From Fervidobacterium pennivorans (GTDB taxonomy: Bacteria; Thermotogota; Thermotogae; Thermotogales; Fervidobacteriaceae): 64,000 nucleotides of DNA. Below the pieces are notes generated by a model. That model had not been told where the DNA came from, ran no database searches, and saw nothing but the letters and a program-made list of their open reading frames with translations. Location: contig NZ_CP011393.1 in the NCBI RefSeq assembly GCF_001644665.1, forward strand, positions 1,572,001 through 1,636,000, written 5' to 3'. Of the stretch, positions 1-8,140 are shown piece after piece. How positions within the stretch are numbered: position 1 is the first letter of the stretch; each line of letters starts with the position of its first letter. A program made the translations under genes and the position numbers.

Positions 1-33
1 ATCTGAACATTGAACTTTGTGAAGCAAATAATA

Positions 34-63
34 AAAAATCAGGGCATTTAGCCCTGATTTTTT
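34..63 (-). terminator. Rho-independent terminator of tRNA-Pro
   Basis: A perfect stem (ATCAGGGC with GCCCTGAT) with a 5-nt loop is flanked by A and T runs on both sides, so it can act in either direction. It starts right after the CCA end of the minus-strand tRNA-Pro gene, which it most likely ends. Confidence 0.85.
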
Positions 64-140
64 TGGTCGGGGTGACTGGACTTGAACCAGCGACCTCTTG
101 CGCCCCATGCAAGCGCGCTAGCCACCTGCGCTACACCCCG
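64..140 (-). tRNA. tRNA-Pro (anticodon GGG)
   Basis: Read on the minus strand, the segment folds into a full cloverleaf. The 7-bp acceptor stem is CGGGGTG/CACCCCG, the anticodon stem is CTTGC/GCAAG, the 7-nt anticodon loop is ATGGGGC and the T arm is GCTGG/CCAGT with TTCAAGT. U33 is followed by GGG, and G37 is normal for proline tRNAs. The discriminator is A and the 3' CCA is encoded. The CAT-like look of the loop start is not the anticodon, because the stem fixes the register. Confidence 0.95.
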
Positions 141-162
141 AACATTTTTATCGGCAAAATAA

Positions 163-191
163 ATTTTACCATATAGGTTCTCAAAAATCAA
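163..191 (-). promoter_or_regulatory. Promoter of tRNA-Pro
   Basis: On the minus strand, TTGATT is followed after 17 bases by TAAAAT. The -10 is preceded by TGG (an extended -10), and it lies about 22 bases upstream of the mature tRNA 5' end. Confidence 0.6.
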
Positions 192-234
192 GAAGATTAG
201 GAAATTGTGAGTTCCATAAGAATGTTTAGAAATT

Positions 235-262
235 TTGGAAATTTAGAACAAGGTGATATAAT
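235..262 (+). promoter_or_regulatory. Promoter of the peptide-binding protein gene
   Basis: TTGGAA and a consensus TATAAT are separated by 16 bases, and TGA precedes the -10, giving the extended form TGnTATAAT. The predicted start is near 268-270. That is inside the 8-bp sequence duplicated by the transposon remnant, so the element now sits between this promoter and the gene at 687. Confidence 0.65.
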
Positions 263-266
263 AAAA

Positions 267-671
267 TGAAACCGGATAGTGTTAACTTGTAGTGATGAAA
301 GAGTGTAAGTGTGAAAGAATGAGATTGATATTACCATTGTGCGTTTTCCAAAGATTCTTCACTACACAAAAACCTTAGATTTACCACAAGAAGTGCATTT
401 GGGATAAGGGAAAGGGAAGTTTTTGTGTTTGTGAGAATGGGAAAGTTTGAAAGAATGATGGCAGGCTTTGCAAAGGAATTGTTGGTTACCGTATTTGTCA
501 TGACCGTTTTTGTACAAGCTGGTGGAACCGCATTTGGGACAAGAGAGTGTTGAGTTGTTCATATCGGGATACCTCCTTTGTCGAGAGTTGGTTGGGGGGT
601 GTCCCCTCTTTATAAGGATAATGCGGTTTTTGGAAAGTTTCAATACTTTTAGTTAACATTATCTGAAACCG
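267..671. mobile_element. Internally deleted zinc-ribbon transposon (IS1/IS1595-like) with 8-bp target duplication
   Basis: The element proper is about 275-663 (389 bp). Its ends form imperfect inverted repeats of about 26 bp: 275-300 begins GATAGTGTTAAC, and the right end read inward from 663 begins GATAATGTTAAC, with further matches to GAAA. The same 8 bases, TGAAACCG, lie directly outside both ends (267-274 and 664-671), as expected for a target-site duplication. Inside, only the zinc-ribbon start of a transposase remains, on the minus strand. Eight-base duplications occur in the IS1 and IS1595 families; I cannot decide between them. It is probably non-autonomous. Confidence 0.8.
362..562 (-). 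pseudogene. Truncated transposase, N-terminal zinc-ribbon part only
   Basis: About 66 residues are readable from an ATG at 562 that is preceded by AAAGGAGG nine bases upstream. The protein has a CPKC...CKAC zinc ribbon of the kind that starts InsA/IS1595-type transposases, and then begins a second ribbon (KCTSCGKS). It stops a few residues later, with no DDE catalytic domain. The second ribbon and everything after it appear to have been removed by an internal deletion, because both transposon ends are still present. The reading frame also runs open upstream to 643, but no good ribosome site supports an earlier start. The fragment might still bind DNA or the element ends, but it cannot catalyse transposition. 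Confidence 0.75.
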
Positions 672-686
672 AAAGGGGGGATTGCT

Positions 687-2534
687 GTGAAGTATGTAAT
701 GTCTATACTGGTGAGTCTGTTAGTTCTTGCGGTTGTTAGTTTTGCATTTGACCCAACTATCTATGTTTCAGCAGGTGTTGGTGAACCAGATACACTTGAT
801 ATTCACCAAGCGTATGATACTGTCAGCGGAGAAGTTATTTACAACGTCTACGAAAGCCTTATCGCTTATAAAGGTAGTAGTTTGACAGAATTCGAACCAA
901 GGTTAGCGACACAAGTTCCAAGCGTTAAGAACGGACTTATAAGAGACGGTGGAAAGACGTACGTGTTTCCTATAAGGAAAGGAGTTAAGTTTCATAACGG
1001 TGCAACGTTGACACCAGAAGATGTTGAATACTCTTTTGAAAGGGGATTGCTTTACGATCCTGCTGGTGGTCCAATGTGGATGCTTTGGAACGCTATTTTC
1101 GGTGTTAACTCACTCAACGAGATGATACAAAAGTATGTTGGAAAACCTGTTTCTGAGGTATTCAAAGATGGTGAGCCACTGCCCGAATACAAGGACAAGA
1201 TAGTTCAAATGTACAAAGAAGTTATAGACCCAGCTATCGAGGTTGAAGGGGACAATGTAGTGTTCAGACTTGCAAGACCATATGGTCCATTCCTCACAAT
1301 AATGGCACACACAGTTGGATGGTCGGCTGTGCTTGACAAAGAAACATCTATTAAGATGGGACTCTGGGATGGAAAACCGGATACTTGGTGGAAGTACAGA
1401 AACATAGCTAAAGAAAAGTCACCATTGTACGCGATAGCGATTGGAACAGGTCCATACAGACTTGTGGAATGGGACAGAACAAACAGAAAAGTTGTTCTTG
1501 AAGCATTCAAAGACTACTGGCGTGGCGAACCAAGACTTAAGAAGGTTATTCTTCTCACTGTTAGTGAGTGGGGTACAAGAAAACTTATGCTTGAAAAAGG
1601 CGATGCTGACGATATTGCCGTTGTTCTTGAATATCTTGACCAGATAAGAGGGAACAAGGACATACAAATTATAGACAATATTCCATCTATGTCAGTCACC
1701 GTTGTGGGATTCTCCTGGTCAGTTTCGCCAAACAGCAAATACATAGGTAGTGGAAAATGGGACGGGAACGGAATGCCTCCAGACTTTTTCAGCAACATCA
1801 ACGCGAGAAAAGCGATATCCTATGTCATCAACTATGATGCAGTGATTAGGGATGTTCTAAAAGGATACGGAACAAGAATTCCCGCGGCATTGCCCAATGG
1901 ACTCTTAGGATTTGACCCAACATTGCCACTTTACAAATTCAACTTAACTGAGGCAAGAAAAGCACTTGAAAAAGCATGGGACGGGAAAGCCTTAAAGATA
2001 GGCCTTAAGTTTACGATAGCATACAACACTGGAAACTTGATGAGGCAAAGAATAGCTGAAATGATTAAGACGTATCTTGAGATGATAGCTCCTGGCAAAA
2101 TCAAAGTTGATATAGCAGCACTTAACTGGCCAAGTTACCTCGATGCCATGAGAAAAGCTGAACTTCCAATGCCAATCTTCAACTGGCTTGCTGATTTCCC
2201 AGACCCGGATAACTTCATATTCACGTTCTACCACTCTGCTGGAACGTATGCACCAAGGCAGGGAGATAACTTTAAGAAATTTGTCAGTACACCAAGAAAA
2301 GAGCTTGGAGGTAAGAGCTTGGATGAGCTCATAGAAATGGCGAGAAATTCATCTGACCCAGAAGAGCGAGCGAAGCTGTATGTGCAGATACAAAAATTCG
2401 CTATAGATAACTACATCAGTATCCCTGTTTATCAGCCAGTTGGTGTAAGGGCTCAGAGGGCTTGGGTCAAAGGTTGGTATCCAAATCCGATGAGGCCCGG
2501 TAACGATTACTTCGAACTTTACAAACAGCAATAA
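687..2534 (+). CDS. ABC transporter substrate-binding protein, peptide/nickel family 5
   Basis: This 615-residue secreted protein has a signal peptide (a hydrophobic stretch after MKYVMS, ending near SFAFD). The mature part looks like family 5 extracellular solute-binding proteins (OppA/DppA type), with the usual start GEPDTLDIHQAYD and a FRKGVKFHNG-like segment (here RKGVKFHNGA). Such proteins capture oligopeptides, and in Thermotogota often oligosaccharides, for a membrane permease. The GTG start has AAAGGGGGG seven bases upstream. No permease or ATPase gene follows; the gene ends at a terminator, so its partner transporter must be encoded elsewhere. The ligand cannot be told from sequence alone. 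The 5' leader was lengthened by the transposon at 275-663. Confidence 0.9.
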   Translation: MKYVMSILVSLLVLAVVSFAFDPTIYVSAGVGEPDTLDIHQAYDTVSGEVIYNVYESLIAYKGSSLTEFEPRLATQVPSVKNGLIRDGGKTYVFPIRKGVKFHNGATLTPEDVEYSFERGLLYDPAGGPMWMLWNAIFGVNSLNEMIQKYVGKPVSEVFKDGEPLPEYKDKIVQMYKEVIDPAIEVEGDNVVFRLARPYGPFLTIMAHTVGWSAVLDKETSIKMGLWDGKPDTWWKYRNIAKEKSPLYAIAIGTGPYRLVEWDRTNRKVVLEAFKDYWRGEPRLKKVILLTVSEWGTRKLMLEKGDADDIAVVLEYLDQIRGNKDIQIIDNIPSMSVTVVGFSWSVSPNSKYIGSGKWDGNGMPPDFFSNINARKAISYVINYDAVIRDVLKGYGTRIPAALPNGLLGFDPTLPLYKFNLTEARKALEKAWDGKALKIGLKFTIAYNTGNLMRQRIAEMIKTYLEMIAPGKIKVDIAALNWPSYLDAMRKAELPMPIFNWLADFPDPDNFIFTFYHSAGTYAPRQGDNFKKFVSTPRKELGGKSLDELIEMARNSSDPEERAKLYVQIQKFAIDNYISIPVYQPVGVRAQRAWVKGWYPNPMRPGNDYFELYKQQ

Positions 2535-2591
2535 GTAAAAGCATTAAAAGCGCAATAATTGCTCTCATGCAACACAAATTCATAAATTCAC

Positions 2592-2624
2592 ATGGCTCCG
2601 GTTCACCGGAGCCATGTTGTTTAA
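2592..2624 (+). terminator. Terminator of the substrate-binding protein gene
   Basis: A 10-bp GC-rich stem (ATGGCTCCGG with CCGGAGCCAT) closes a TTCA loop and is followed by a short, imperfect T-rich tract. It overlaps the stop codon of the convergent glycosylase gene. Confidence 0.75.
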
Positions 2625-3268
2625 TCTTTAGCATTTTTGTATCGGCAAGAGTCAATAGGACATAATTCACACAAAGGTTTGGTTCTACAAAACATCTTGG
2701 CGTGTTCAACTATAAGCCCATGGAATTCTCGATAGAGTGCAACATCTTTGGGATATGTTGTTTCAAAAAGTAATCTGTACTGGTCGTATTCTTTTAATTT
2801 GATGCCTAAAAGCCTGTTAAGTAACCTTTTTGTGTAAGCGTCTATAACGAAAATGGGTAACTCTAATGCGTAAAGTATTATAGAATCCGCAGTTTCCTTC
2901 CCAATTCCTTTTATGGACAGAAGCTCCTTTCTTATCTCTTCGATGTTTTTTGTTTTGATTTTCTCTAAATCAAAATCGTAGTTTTTTAGCCACGTTAAAA
3001 GGTTTTTCAATCTTTGGGCTTTAATATTGAAAAAGCCTGCAGGTTTTATCAAAAAAGATATCTGCTGGGTGCTCATTTTTGCCAGGCAATGTAGAATATT
3101 GTTTTTACAATCTTTTTTAATGTTCTCAAGTGCCTTTTCAACATTCTTCCAATTAGTATTCTGCGTCAGTACTGCCGAAACTATAATTTCTTCTTCTGAG
3201 CCTGGCCACCATTTGCCTTGAGGACCGTGTATGTTTCTTAGCGTTTCATACATATTCTCCAATTTCAT
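2621..3268 (-). CDS. Endonuclease III-like DNA glycosylase (MagIII type) with Fe-S loop
   Basis: This 215-residue HhH-GPD superfamily protein probably removes damaged bases in base-excision repair. Visible features are an N-terminal WWPGSEEEI...AVLTQNT segment typical of MagIII-like enzymes and the hairpin LLSIKGIGKETADS. FVIDAYTKR holds the catalytic aspartate, and the C-terminal four-cysteine loop (CRTKPLCELCPIDSC) suits a [4Fe-4S] cluster. In endonuclease III the hairpin reads GVGRKTA with the catalytic lysine before TA; here that place is glutamate (GIGKETA). I therefore expect a monofunctional glycosylase without lyase activity, with 3-methyladenine a plausible substrate. The ATG start has AAGGAGAG eight bases upstream. 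Confidence 0.85.
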   Translation of the reverse strand: MKLENMYETLRNIHGPQGKWWPGSEEEIIVSAVLTQNTNWKNVEKALENIKKDCKNNILHCLAKMSTQQISFLIKPAGFFNIKAQRLKNLLTWLKNYDFDLEKIKTKNIEEIRKELLSIKGIGKETADSIILYALELPIFVIDAYTKRLLNRLLGIKLKEYDQYRLLFETTYPKDVALYREFHGLIVEHAKMFCRTKPLCELCPIDSCRYKNAKD

Positions 3269-3324
3269 ACAGCAAACTCTCCTTGCTATATTTGGATGTT
3301 TCTACAGGTTTTTTCCAAATAACG

Positions 3325-3330
3325 ATTATA
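3325..3330 (-). promoter_or_regulatory. Extended -10 promoter of the glycosylase gene
   Basis: TGTTATAAT on the minus strand is a consensus -10 with the TGn extension, about 57 bases upstream of the ATG. The -35 place is only a T-rich tract, which belongs to the terminator at 3353-3383, so promoter and terminator abut. Confidence 0.55.
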
Positions 3331-3352
3331 ACACATTTCTTCACTTGCGAAA

Positions 3353-3383
3353 AACAAAAAGCGGAGGGTGAACCTCCGCTTTT
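3353..3383 (-). terminator. Terminator of the liv operon
   Basis: An inverted repeat (AAAAGCGGAGG with CCTCCGCTTTT) lies just past the livF stop. On the minus strand it is followed by TTTTTGTTTTT. Confidence 0.85.
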
Positions 3384-3416
3384 CACTTGTGCCAATGGCT
3401 TAATAATTTTCTTTTA

Positions 3417-4121
3417 TTACCCTCCAAGGTATGCCTTTCTCACTCTCTCGTCTTCCAACAGTTCTTTACCTGTGCCTTGCAAAACAATTCGACCTGTTTC
3501 AAGTACATAGCCATAATCGCATAGCTTCAATGCTTCATAGGCATTTTGTTCAACAAGCAGTATAGTAACCCCTTCGCTGTGTATTTTTTTAATCATTTGG
3601 AAAACTTCCTTAACCAATACTGGTGCGAGACCTAGGGATGGTTCGTCCAATAGGAGTAATTTTGGGCGCGACATTAAGGCTCTACCTATTGCAAGCATCT
3701 GTTGCTCCCCACCAGATAGTGTTCCTGCACGCTGGTTGATTCTTTCTCTTAATCTTGGGAAGAGGTCAAAGACGTATTCGATGTCCTTTTTTATACCCTC
3801 TTTATCTTTTCTTAGGTAAGCACCAGCAAGCAAATTTTCGTAAACAGTTAGATTTGAGAACACGCGTCTTCCTTCTGGAACCATCGTTACCCCGAGTTTA
3901 ACGATTTCACTTGTATCAAGCTTTGTAAGTTCAACACCTTTGTACTTGATACTGCCCCTCGTTGCCTCTTTTAGACCGCAAATAGTTCTTAACGTTGTTG
4001 ACTTACCGGCTCCGTTAGCGCCGATAAGCGATATAATTTGACCTTCCTCAACTTTCATCGAAATTCCTTTTATCGCATGGATACCACCGTAATGGACATG
4101 GAGGTCTAATATCTCAAGCAT
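3417..4121 (-). CDS. livF: Branched-chain amino-acid ABC transporter ATPase LivF
   Basis: This ATP-binding subunit of about 234 residues energises branched-chain amino-acid uptake at the inner face of the membrane. It shows Walker A (GANGAGKST), the signature LSGGEQQ, Walker B (LLLLDEPSLGLAP) and the switch histidine replaced in the usual LivF way (LLVEQNA). I chose the ATG at 4121 because AGGTG lies six bases before it; the frame is open for five more codons upstream. It overlaps the end of livG by 8 bases, so the two are translationally coupled. It is the last gene of the operon and ends at the 3353-3383 terminator. Confidence 0.93.
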   Translation of the reverse strand: MLEILDLHVHYGGIHAIKGISMKVEEGQIISLIGANGAGKSTTLRTICGLKEATRGSIKYKGVELTKLDTSEIVKLGVTMVPEGRRVFSNLTVYENLLAGAYLRKDKEGIKKDIEYVFDLFPRLRERINQRAGTLSGGEQQMLAIGRALMSRPKLLLLDEPSLGLAPVLVKEVFQMIKKIHSEGVTILLVEQNAYEALKLCDYGYVLETGRIVLQGTGKELLEDERVRKAYLGG

Positions 4122-4929
4122 CTTCATCACCTGCACCTAAGTAAGCCTTTATAACAACTGGATTTTTCTGTATTTCTTCAGGTGTTCCTTCAGCAATGGT
4201 TACACCGTGATCAAGCACAATGATTCTCTCACAAATGTTCATTATAACTTTCATGTCATGCTCAATAACTATAATTGTTAGTTTGAACTTTTCTCGGATA
4301 TCGAGTATCAATTTGTTCAGTTCAAGTGTTTCATCTGGGTTCATACCTGCGGCTGGTTCGTCAAGCAAGAGTAACTTAGGATTAGTTGCCAGAGCGCGTG
4401 CAATTTCAAGCTTTCTTTGTAAACCATACGGCAAGGAAGTTGCTTTATAGTCAGCCAAATGCTCAATTCCAACTTCTTTCATTAGTTCCCAGGTCATGCT
4501 ATGGATGTACTCTTCCTCTCTTTGATAGTTTGGAAGAAATGCGACTGCGGAGAATAAATCAGACTTCAAGTGCGCATGAAAAGCTGTCATTATATTTTCT
4601 TTGACTGTCATGCTTCCAAATAATCTTATGTTCTGAAATGTTCGTGCAATACCTAGTCTTATAATTTTGTCAGTTTTCAACTTTGTGATGTCTCGTCCCA
4701 TAAATTCGATTTTGCCTTCGGTGACTGGGAACACGTGGGTAATCAGGTTGAATATTGTGGTTTTACCTGCTCCATTGGGACCTATGAGACCTAATAGTTC
4801 TCCTTCTTTGAGGTCTAAATTGAAATCAGAAACTGCTACAAGACCCCCGAAACGTTTCGTTACATGCTCCATTCTTAAAATTGTTTTCTTCTCACTAGTT
4901 GGTTGTTGAATAGTCTGGGTTGCTATCAT
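4114..4929 (-). CDS. livG: Branched-chain amino-acid ABC transporter ATPase LivG
   Basis: The second ATPase of the transporter has 271 residues. Walker A is GPNGAGKTT, Walker B is LLLLDEPAAGMNP (the AAGMNP form is characteristic of LivG), and the switch region is VIEHDM. The ABC signature is the degenerate LPYGLQRKLEIARAL, also normal for LivG. The start ATG overlaps the livM stop as ATGA, and AAGGAAGGTG lies eight bases upstream. About 17 residues precede the ATPase fold proper (first strand near ILRMEHVTKRF). Confidence 0.93.
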   Translation of the reverse strand: MIATQTIQQPTSEKKTILRMEHVTKRFGGLVAVSDFNLDLKEGELLGLIGPNGAGKTTIFNLITHVFPVTEGKIEFMGRDITKLKTDKIIRLGIARTFQNIRLFGSMTVKENIMTAFHAHLKSDLFSAVAFLPNYQREEEYIHSMTWELMKEVGIEHLADYKATSLPYGLQRKLEIARALATNPKLLLLDEPAAGMNPDETLELNKLILDIREKFKLTIIVIEHDMKVIMNICERIIVLDHGVTIAEGTPEEIQKNPVVIKAYLGAGDEDA

Positions 4930-5972
4930 TGTTGGTTCACCTTCCTTTTAGTAAACAAACGAACAAATCCTTCCCATGTGAATTCTCTCTCTCCAAATAG
5001 TCCTTTTCTGAAGAAAAGGATTGTAATCATAAGCAGTATTGAGAATATGAGCATACGCATACCGAGTATTCCAGGGATTGTAATACCAAAGATTTTCATA
5101 GGCATTTCTACGAATCTTAGTGCTTCCATGAGGAATGCAAAGCCGATCGCAACAACAACGCTACCTGTTATATTACCAAGACCGCCCAAGAGTATTATTG
5201 TTATTATTTGATATGTGAAGAGTATACTAAACGAGTTAGGATCGATAGTCATGAGAAGACTTCCGAGTAATCCACCCGCAACTCCTGCAAAGAATGCACC
5301 GACTACAAATGCGAGAACTTTGTGTTTGAAAAGGTTAATTCCAAGATTTTCTGCGGCAACCTCGTCATCTCTTATAGCCTTCAAAGCCCTTCCATAAGAG
5401 CTGTCGACTATTCTTCGGACAACTATCACGGTTATGATAGCCCAACTAACAGTCCACCAAAGGTTGGTGTAAGTTGGAAGACCTTTTAGACCAAGAGGTC
5501 CGTTTGTGATATTTTGAAGGTTGTTGAAAAGAGAGCGAATAATCTCAGAAAAACCATACGTTACTATGGCAAGGTAATCTCCACGAACTCTCAGAGAAGG
5601 AGCACCAACTATAAAACCTGCAAGCGCTGCCATTAATCCACCAACGATTATAGCCCAGAAAAATGGTATTTGGATTCTGTCTAATGGAGATATTAGAGGC
5701 TCCATGAAAAAGTTTGACATTTTACTTTCTGGCGACATGTAAAGTAATGCCGATGTATATGCACCAATTGCCATGAACCCTGCATGACCGAGAGAAAATT
5801 GCCCTGTGAATCCGTTTATTAAATTCAGACTAACTGCGAGAATGACGTATATGAACCCTGTGTTTAGTATCCTTTTAATGAATGGGTCCATGTGTTTTTC
5901 GGCAAAGAAGACAAACACGTAGATCAAGATTATAAACAAGATACTAAGCAGAACTCTCGTTGAACGTTTCAT
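4926..5972 (-). CDS. livM: Branched-chain amino-acid ABC permease LivM
   Basis: This 348-residue integral membrane permease has about eight to ten hydrophobic segments. The family stretches NLINGFTGQFSLGHAGFMAI and RVRGDYLAIVTYGFSEIIR identify LivM, together with the conserved ALKAIRDDEVAAENLGI cytoplasmic loop that contacts the ATPase. With LivH it forms the membrane channel. The start overlaps the livH stop (ATGA), and the stop overlaps the livG start, so the operon is tightly coupled. Confidence 0.93.
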   Translation of the reverse strand: MKRSTRVLLSILFIILIYVFVFFAEKHMDPFIKRILNTGFIYVILAVSLNLINGFTGQFSLGHAGFMAIGAYTSALLYMSPESKMSNFFMEPLISPLDRIQIPFFWAIIVGGLMAALAGFIVGAPSLRVRGDYLAIVTYGFSEIIRSLFNNLQNITNGPLGLKGLPTYTNLWWTVSWAIITVIVVRRIVDSSYGRALKAIRDDEVAAENLGINLFKHKVLAFVVGAFFAGVAGGLLGSLLMTIDPNSFSILFTYQIITIILLGGLGNITGSVVVAIGFAFLMEALRFVEMPMKIFGITIPGILGMRMLIFSILLMITILFFRKGLFGEREFTWEGFVRLFTKRKVNQQ

Positions 5973-6862
5973 ACTTTCTCACCAACCTCTTGACCAAAGA
6001 GCCCATTTGGTTTGAAAATTAAGACAAGCACCAAAAGCAAGAATATGAACGCTTCTCGGTAACCAGAATATTCGGGGAAGAAAGCAGGTATCAAAACCGT
6101 TAGTAAGCCTAAGACGAAACCACCGATAAGAGCTCCTTTAAGACTACCAATACCACCCACCACAGCAGCTATAAATGCTCTACTGCCCGGATATTGTCCC
6201 ATAAACGGGAAAATCTGGGGATACCTGAGCGCCCAGAATACGGCGCTGACTGCAGCAAGAGCGGAACCAAGAGCGAAAGTGAAAGATATAGTTCTGTTTA
6301 CATTTATTCCCATTAGCCTGGCTGTGTCGAAATCTCTTGAGAGAATTCGCATGGCAAGTCCTATTTTCGTTTTTTGTAATATGAACGTCAGTATGAGCAC
6401 AACTATAATGGAAAAGATGATAGTGTAAATTGAAACTGCTTGAACCCTTATTTCGCCAAACACAAGTGTTTTTTTCATCGGTTCAGGAACTGGAAATGAC
6501 CTTTGAATACCTCCGAAAACCACAACAGCGAAGTTTTGCAGTAAGAAGGACATTCCTATCGATGAAACAAGTGAATTTATCCTTGGATACTTTCTTAAAG
6601 GTTTGTAAGCAACTTTCTCGATACCAACACCCAATAATGAAGTGAGAACGATACCTAATATAACAGCACTTAGCCATGGTGCACCGAATATGAGCGAAGT
6701 GTAAAACATGAAATAAGCAGCCATCATGAACACATCACCGTGTGCAAAATTAACCAGCTTAACAACACCATAGACAAGAGCATATCCAACAGCTACCAAA
6801 CCGAAGACGAAACCAAGAGAAATAGCGTTAACAAGATGTTGTAAAAACAAGCTTATATCCAT
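5969..6862 (-). CDS. livH: Branched-chain amino-acid ABC permease LivH
   Basis: This permease subunit of about 297 residues carries the family motif YGVVKLVNFAHGDVFMMAAY near its start and the ATPase-contacting loop MRILSRDFDTARLMGINV. I place the start at ATG 6862, which has GGGGGTG about seven bases upstream and begins MDISLFLQHLVNAI. The frame is open to 6961, but that extension runs through the intercistronic hairpin and would encode a non-hydrophobic, unfamiliar stretch. It lies downstream of livK and is separated from it by a strong hairpin that may lower permease expression. Confidence 0.92.
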   Translation of the reverse strand: MDISLFLQHLVNAISLGFVFGLVAVGYALVYGVVKLVNFAHGDVFMMAAYFMFYTSLIFGAPWLSAVILGIVLTSLLGVGIEKVAYKPLRKYPRINSLVSSIGMSFLLQNFAVVVFGGIQRSFPVPEPMKKTLVFGEIRVQAVSIYTIIFSIIVVLILTFILQKTKIGLAMRILSRDFDTARLMGINVNRTISFTFALGSALAAVSAVFWALRYPQIFPFMGQYPGSRAFIAAVVGGIGSLKGALIGGFVLGLLTVLIPAFFPEYSGYREAFIFLLLVLVLIFKPNGLFGQEVGEKV

Positions 6863-6933
6863 TATGACAGCACCCCCAAGATTTGTGAAATCTACTTGTA
6901 AATCTTTGAACCTGAAGCATTGGTTATTTAAAA

Positions 6934-6962
6934 CGTGGGAATGGCAGAAAGCCATTCCCACG
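6934..6962 (-). terminator. Intercistronic hairpin between livK and livH
   Basis: A perfect 12-bp stem (CGTGGGAATGGC with GCCATTCCCACG) with a 5-nt loop lies 19 bases after the livK stop. On the minus strand it is followed by TTTTAAATAA. It could terminate part of the transcripts, or protect the 3' end of the binding-protein mRNA. Confidence 0.7.
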
Positions 6963-6981
6963 CAACAAGCTGATGATAGTA

Positions 6982-8106
6982 TTACTCACCTTTAATAACT
7001 GTCACAAACTCGAATTTTCCATTCTTGATGGTTTTAATGACGGCATCTTTTATTGCGTCGCGATTTTGGTCAAATCTTATTCTTCCGGAAACACCTATAA
7101 AGTCTGTTGTAAGTAATGCTCTTCTGATTTTTTCCGGATCGTCTGACCCAGCCCTTTTTATAGCGGCTACCAATACCATGTAAGCATCGTAAGCAAGAGC
7201 AGGTAAGTAACCTGGGTCTTCGTTGTATTTCTTTCTGTATTTTTCCACAAACGGTTTTGTTTTGTCTGAAAGTTCCGCTTTAACATCGAACATAGTACTG
7301 TAGTATGCTCCTTCAACGGCGCTCCCACCAATTTCAATCAACTGTGGTAAATCCCACGTGTCTCCACCAAGTAGAGGTTGTTTGAGTCCGAGTTCTCGAG
7401 CTTGCTTAGCGATAAGTGCGGCATCACCAACTATGCCAGCAGGTATGAATATAACATCAGGGTTCGCTTTTTTAATCGCTGTTAACTGTGCTGTGAAGTC
7501 TTGGTCTCCGCCTTGGTAGGCGATGTAAACTTTGACAGATTTTGGGTCACCTGTGAGTTTTACAAAAGCGTCTCGGAAGTAGTATGCAAGACCAACTGAA
7601 TAGTCATTTGAAACGTCGTAGATTACTGCCGCTGTCTTTGCTTTCAAGTGTTGAACTGCAAACTTTGCCATCACTGTTCCTTGGAAAGGATCAATGAAAC
7701 ATACTCTGAATACGAAAGGTTTATCCTTTGTCACAAGTGGGTTTGTATTCGACGGTGCAATGTATACTACCTTATTCTTGTTGGCAATTTCCGCACCGGG
7801 AATGCCAAGTGCACTTGAGTATGTGCCTATTATAGCAGATACTTTGAACTGCTCTATCAACCTTGTAACAACGTTTGCGGCCTCTATCTTGTCGCTTTTG
7901 TTATCGAGAACAACTAATTTGATGGGTCTGCCTAGAACACTAGGAACTTCTTCGTAAGCCATTTCTATGCCTCGTAGTCCTAGTTGCCCACCCATTGCAT
8001 AGTTTCCCGTGAGTGGTTGCGTGACACCGATAACTATTTCATTAGCTGCAAAAATAGCAGAGAAGATTAATAAGATTCCCAGAATAGTAAATAAACGCTT
8101 TAACAT
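6982..8106 (-). CDS. livK: Branched-chain amino-acid binding protein (LivK-like), copy 1
   Basis: This periplasmic receptor of about 374 residues delivers amino acids to LivHMGF. It has a signal peptide (hydrophobic core IFSAIFAANEI) and the ligand-binding fold starting IVIGVTQPLTGNYAMGGQ. It is clearly paralogous to the next gene: both carry the segments VTKDKPFVFRVCFIDPFQG or VTKDKEYVFRVCFIDPFQG, the SSDYSVGLAYYF type, and YQGGDQDFTAQL. I prefer the ATG at 8106 because GGAAGGAG lies eight bases before it; two other starts, 3 and 9 bases upstream, are possible. Confidence 0.92.
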   Translation of the reverse strand: MLKRLFTILGILLIFSAIFAANEIVIGVTQPLTGNYAMGGQLGLRGIEMAYEEVPSVLGRPIKLVVLDNKSDKIEAANVVTRLIEQFKVSAIIGTYSSALGIPGAEIANKNKVVYIAPSNTNPLVTKDKPFVFRVCFIDPFQGTVMAKFAVQHLKAKTAAVIYDVSNDYSVGLAYYFRDAFVKLTGDPKSVKVYIAYQGGDQDFTAQLTAIKKANPDVIFIPAGIVGDAALIAKQARELGLKQPLLGGDTWDLPQLIEIGGSAVEGAYYSTMFDVKAELSDKTKPFVEKYRKKYNEDPGYLPALAYDAYMVLVAAIKRAGSDDPEKIRRALLTTDFIGVSGRIRFDQNRDAIKDAVIKTIKNGKFEFVTVIKGE

Positions 8107-8140
8107 ACGCATCACTCCTTCCCTCTAATAAAGCTAACAA

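Noticed and set aside
64-140. tRNA-Met from the CAT in the anticodon arm
   Set aside because: The 5-bp anticodon stem CTTGC/GCAAG fixes the loop as ATGGGGC, so the anticodon is GGG.
6862-6961. N-terminal extension of LivH
   Set aside because: It has no ribosome site, runs through a perfect hairpin and lacks hydrophobic character; ATG 6862 has a good ribosome site and family-like start.
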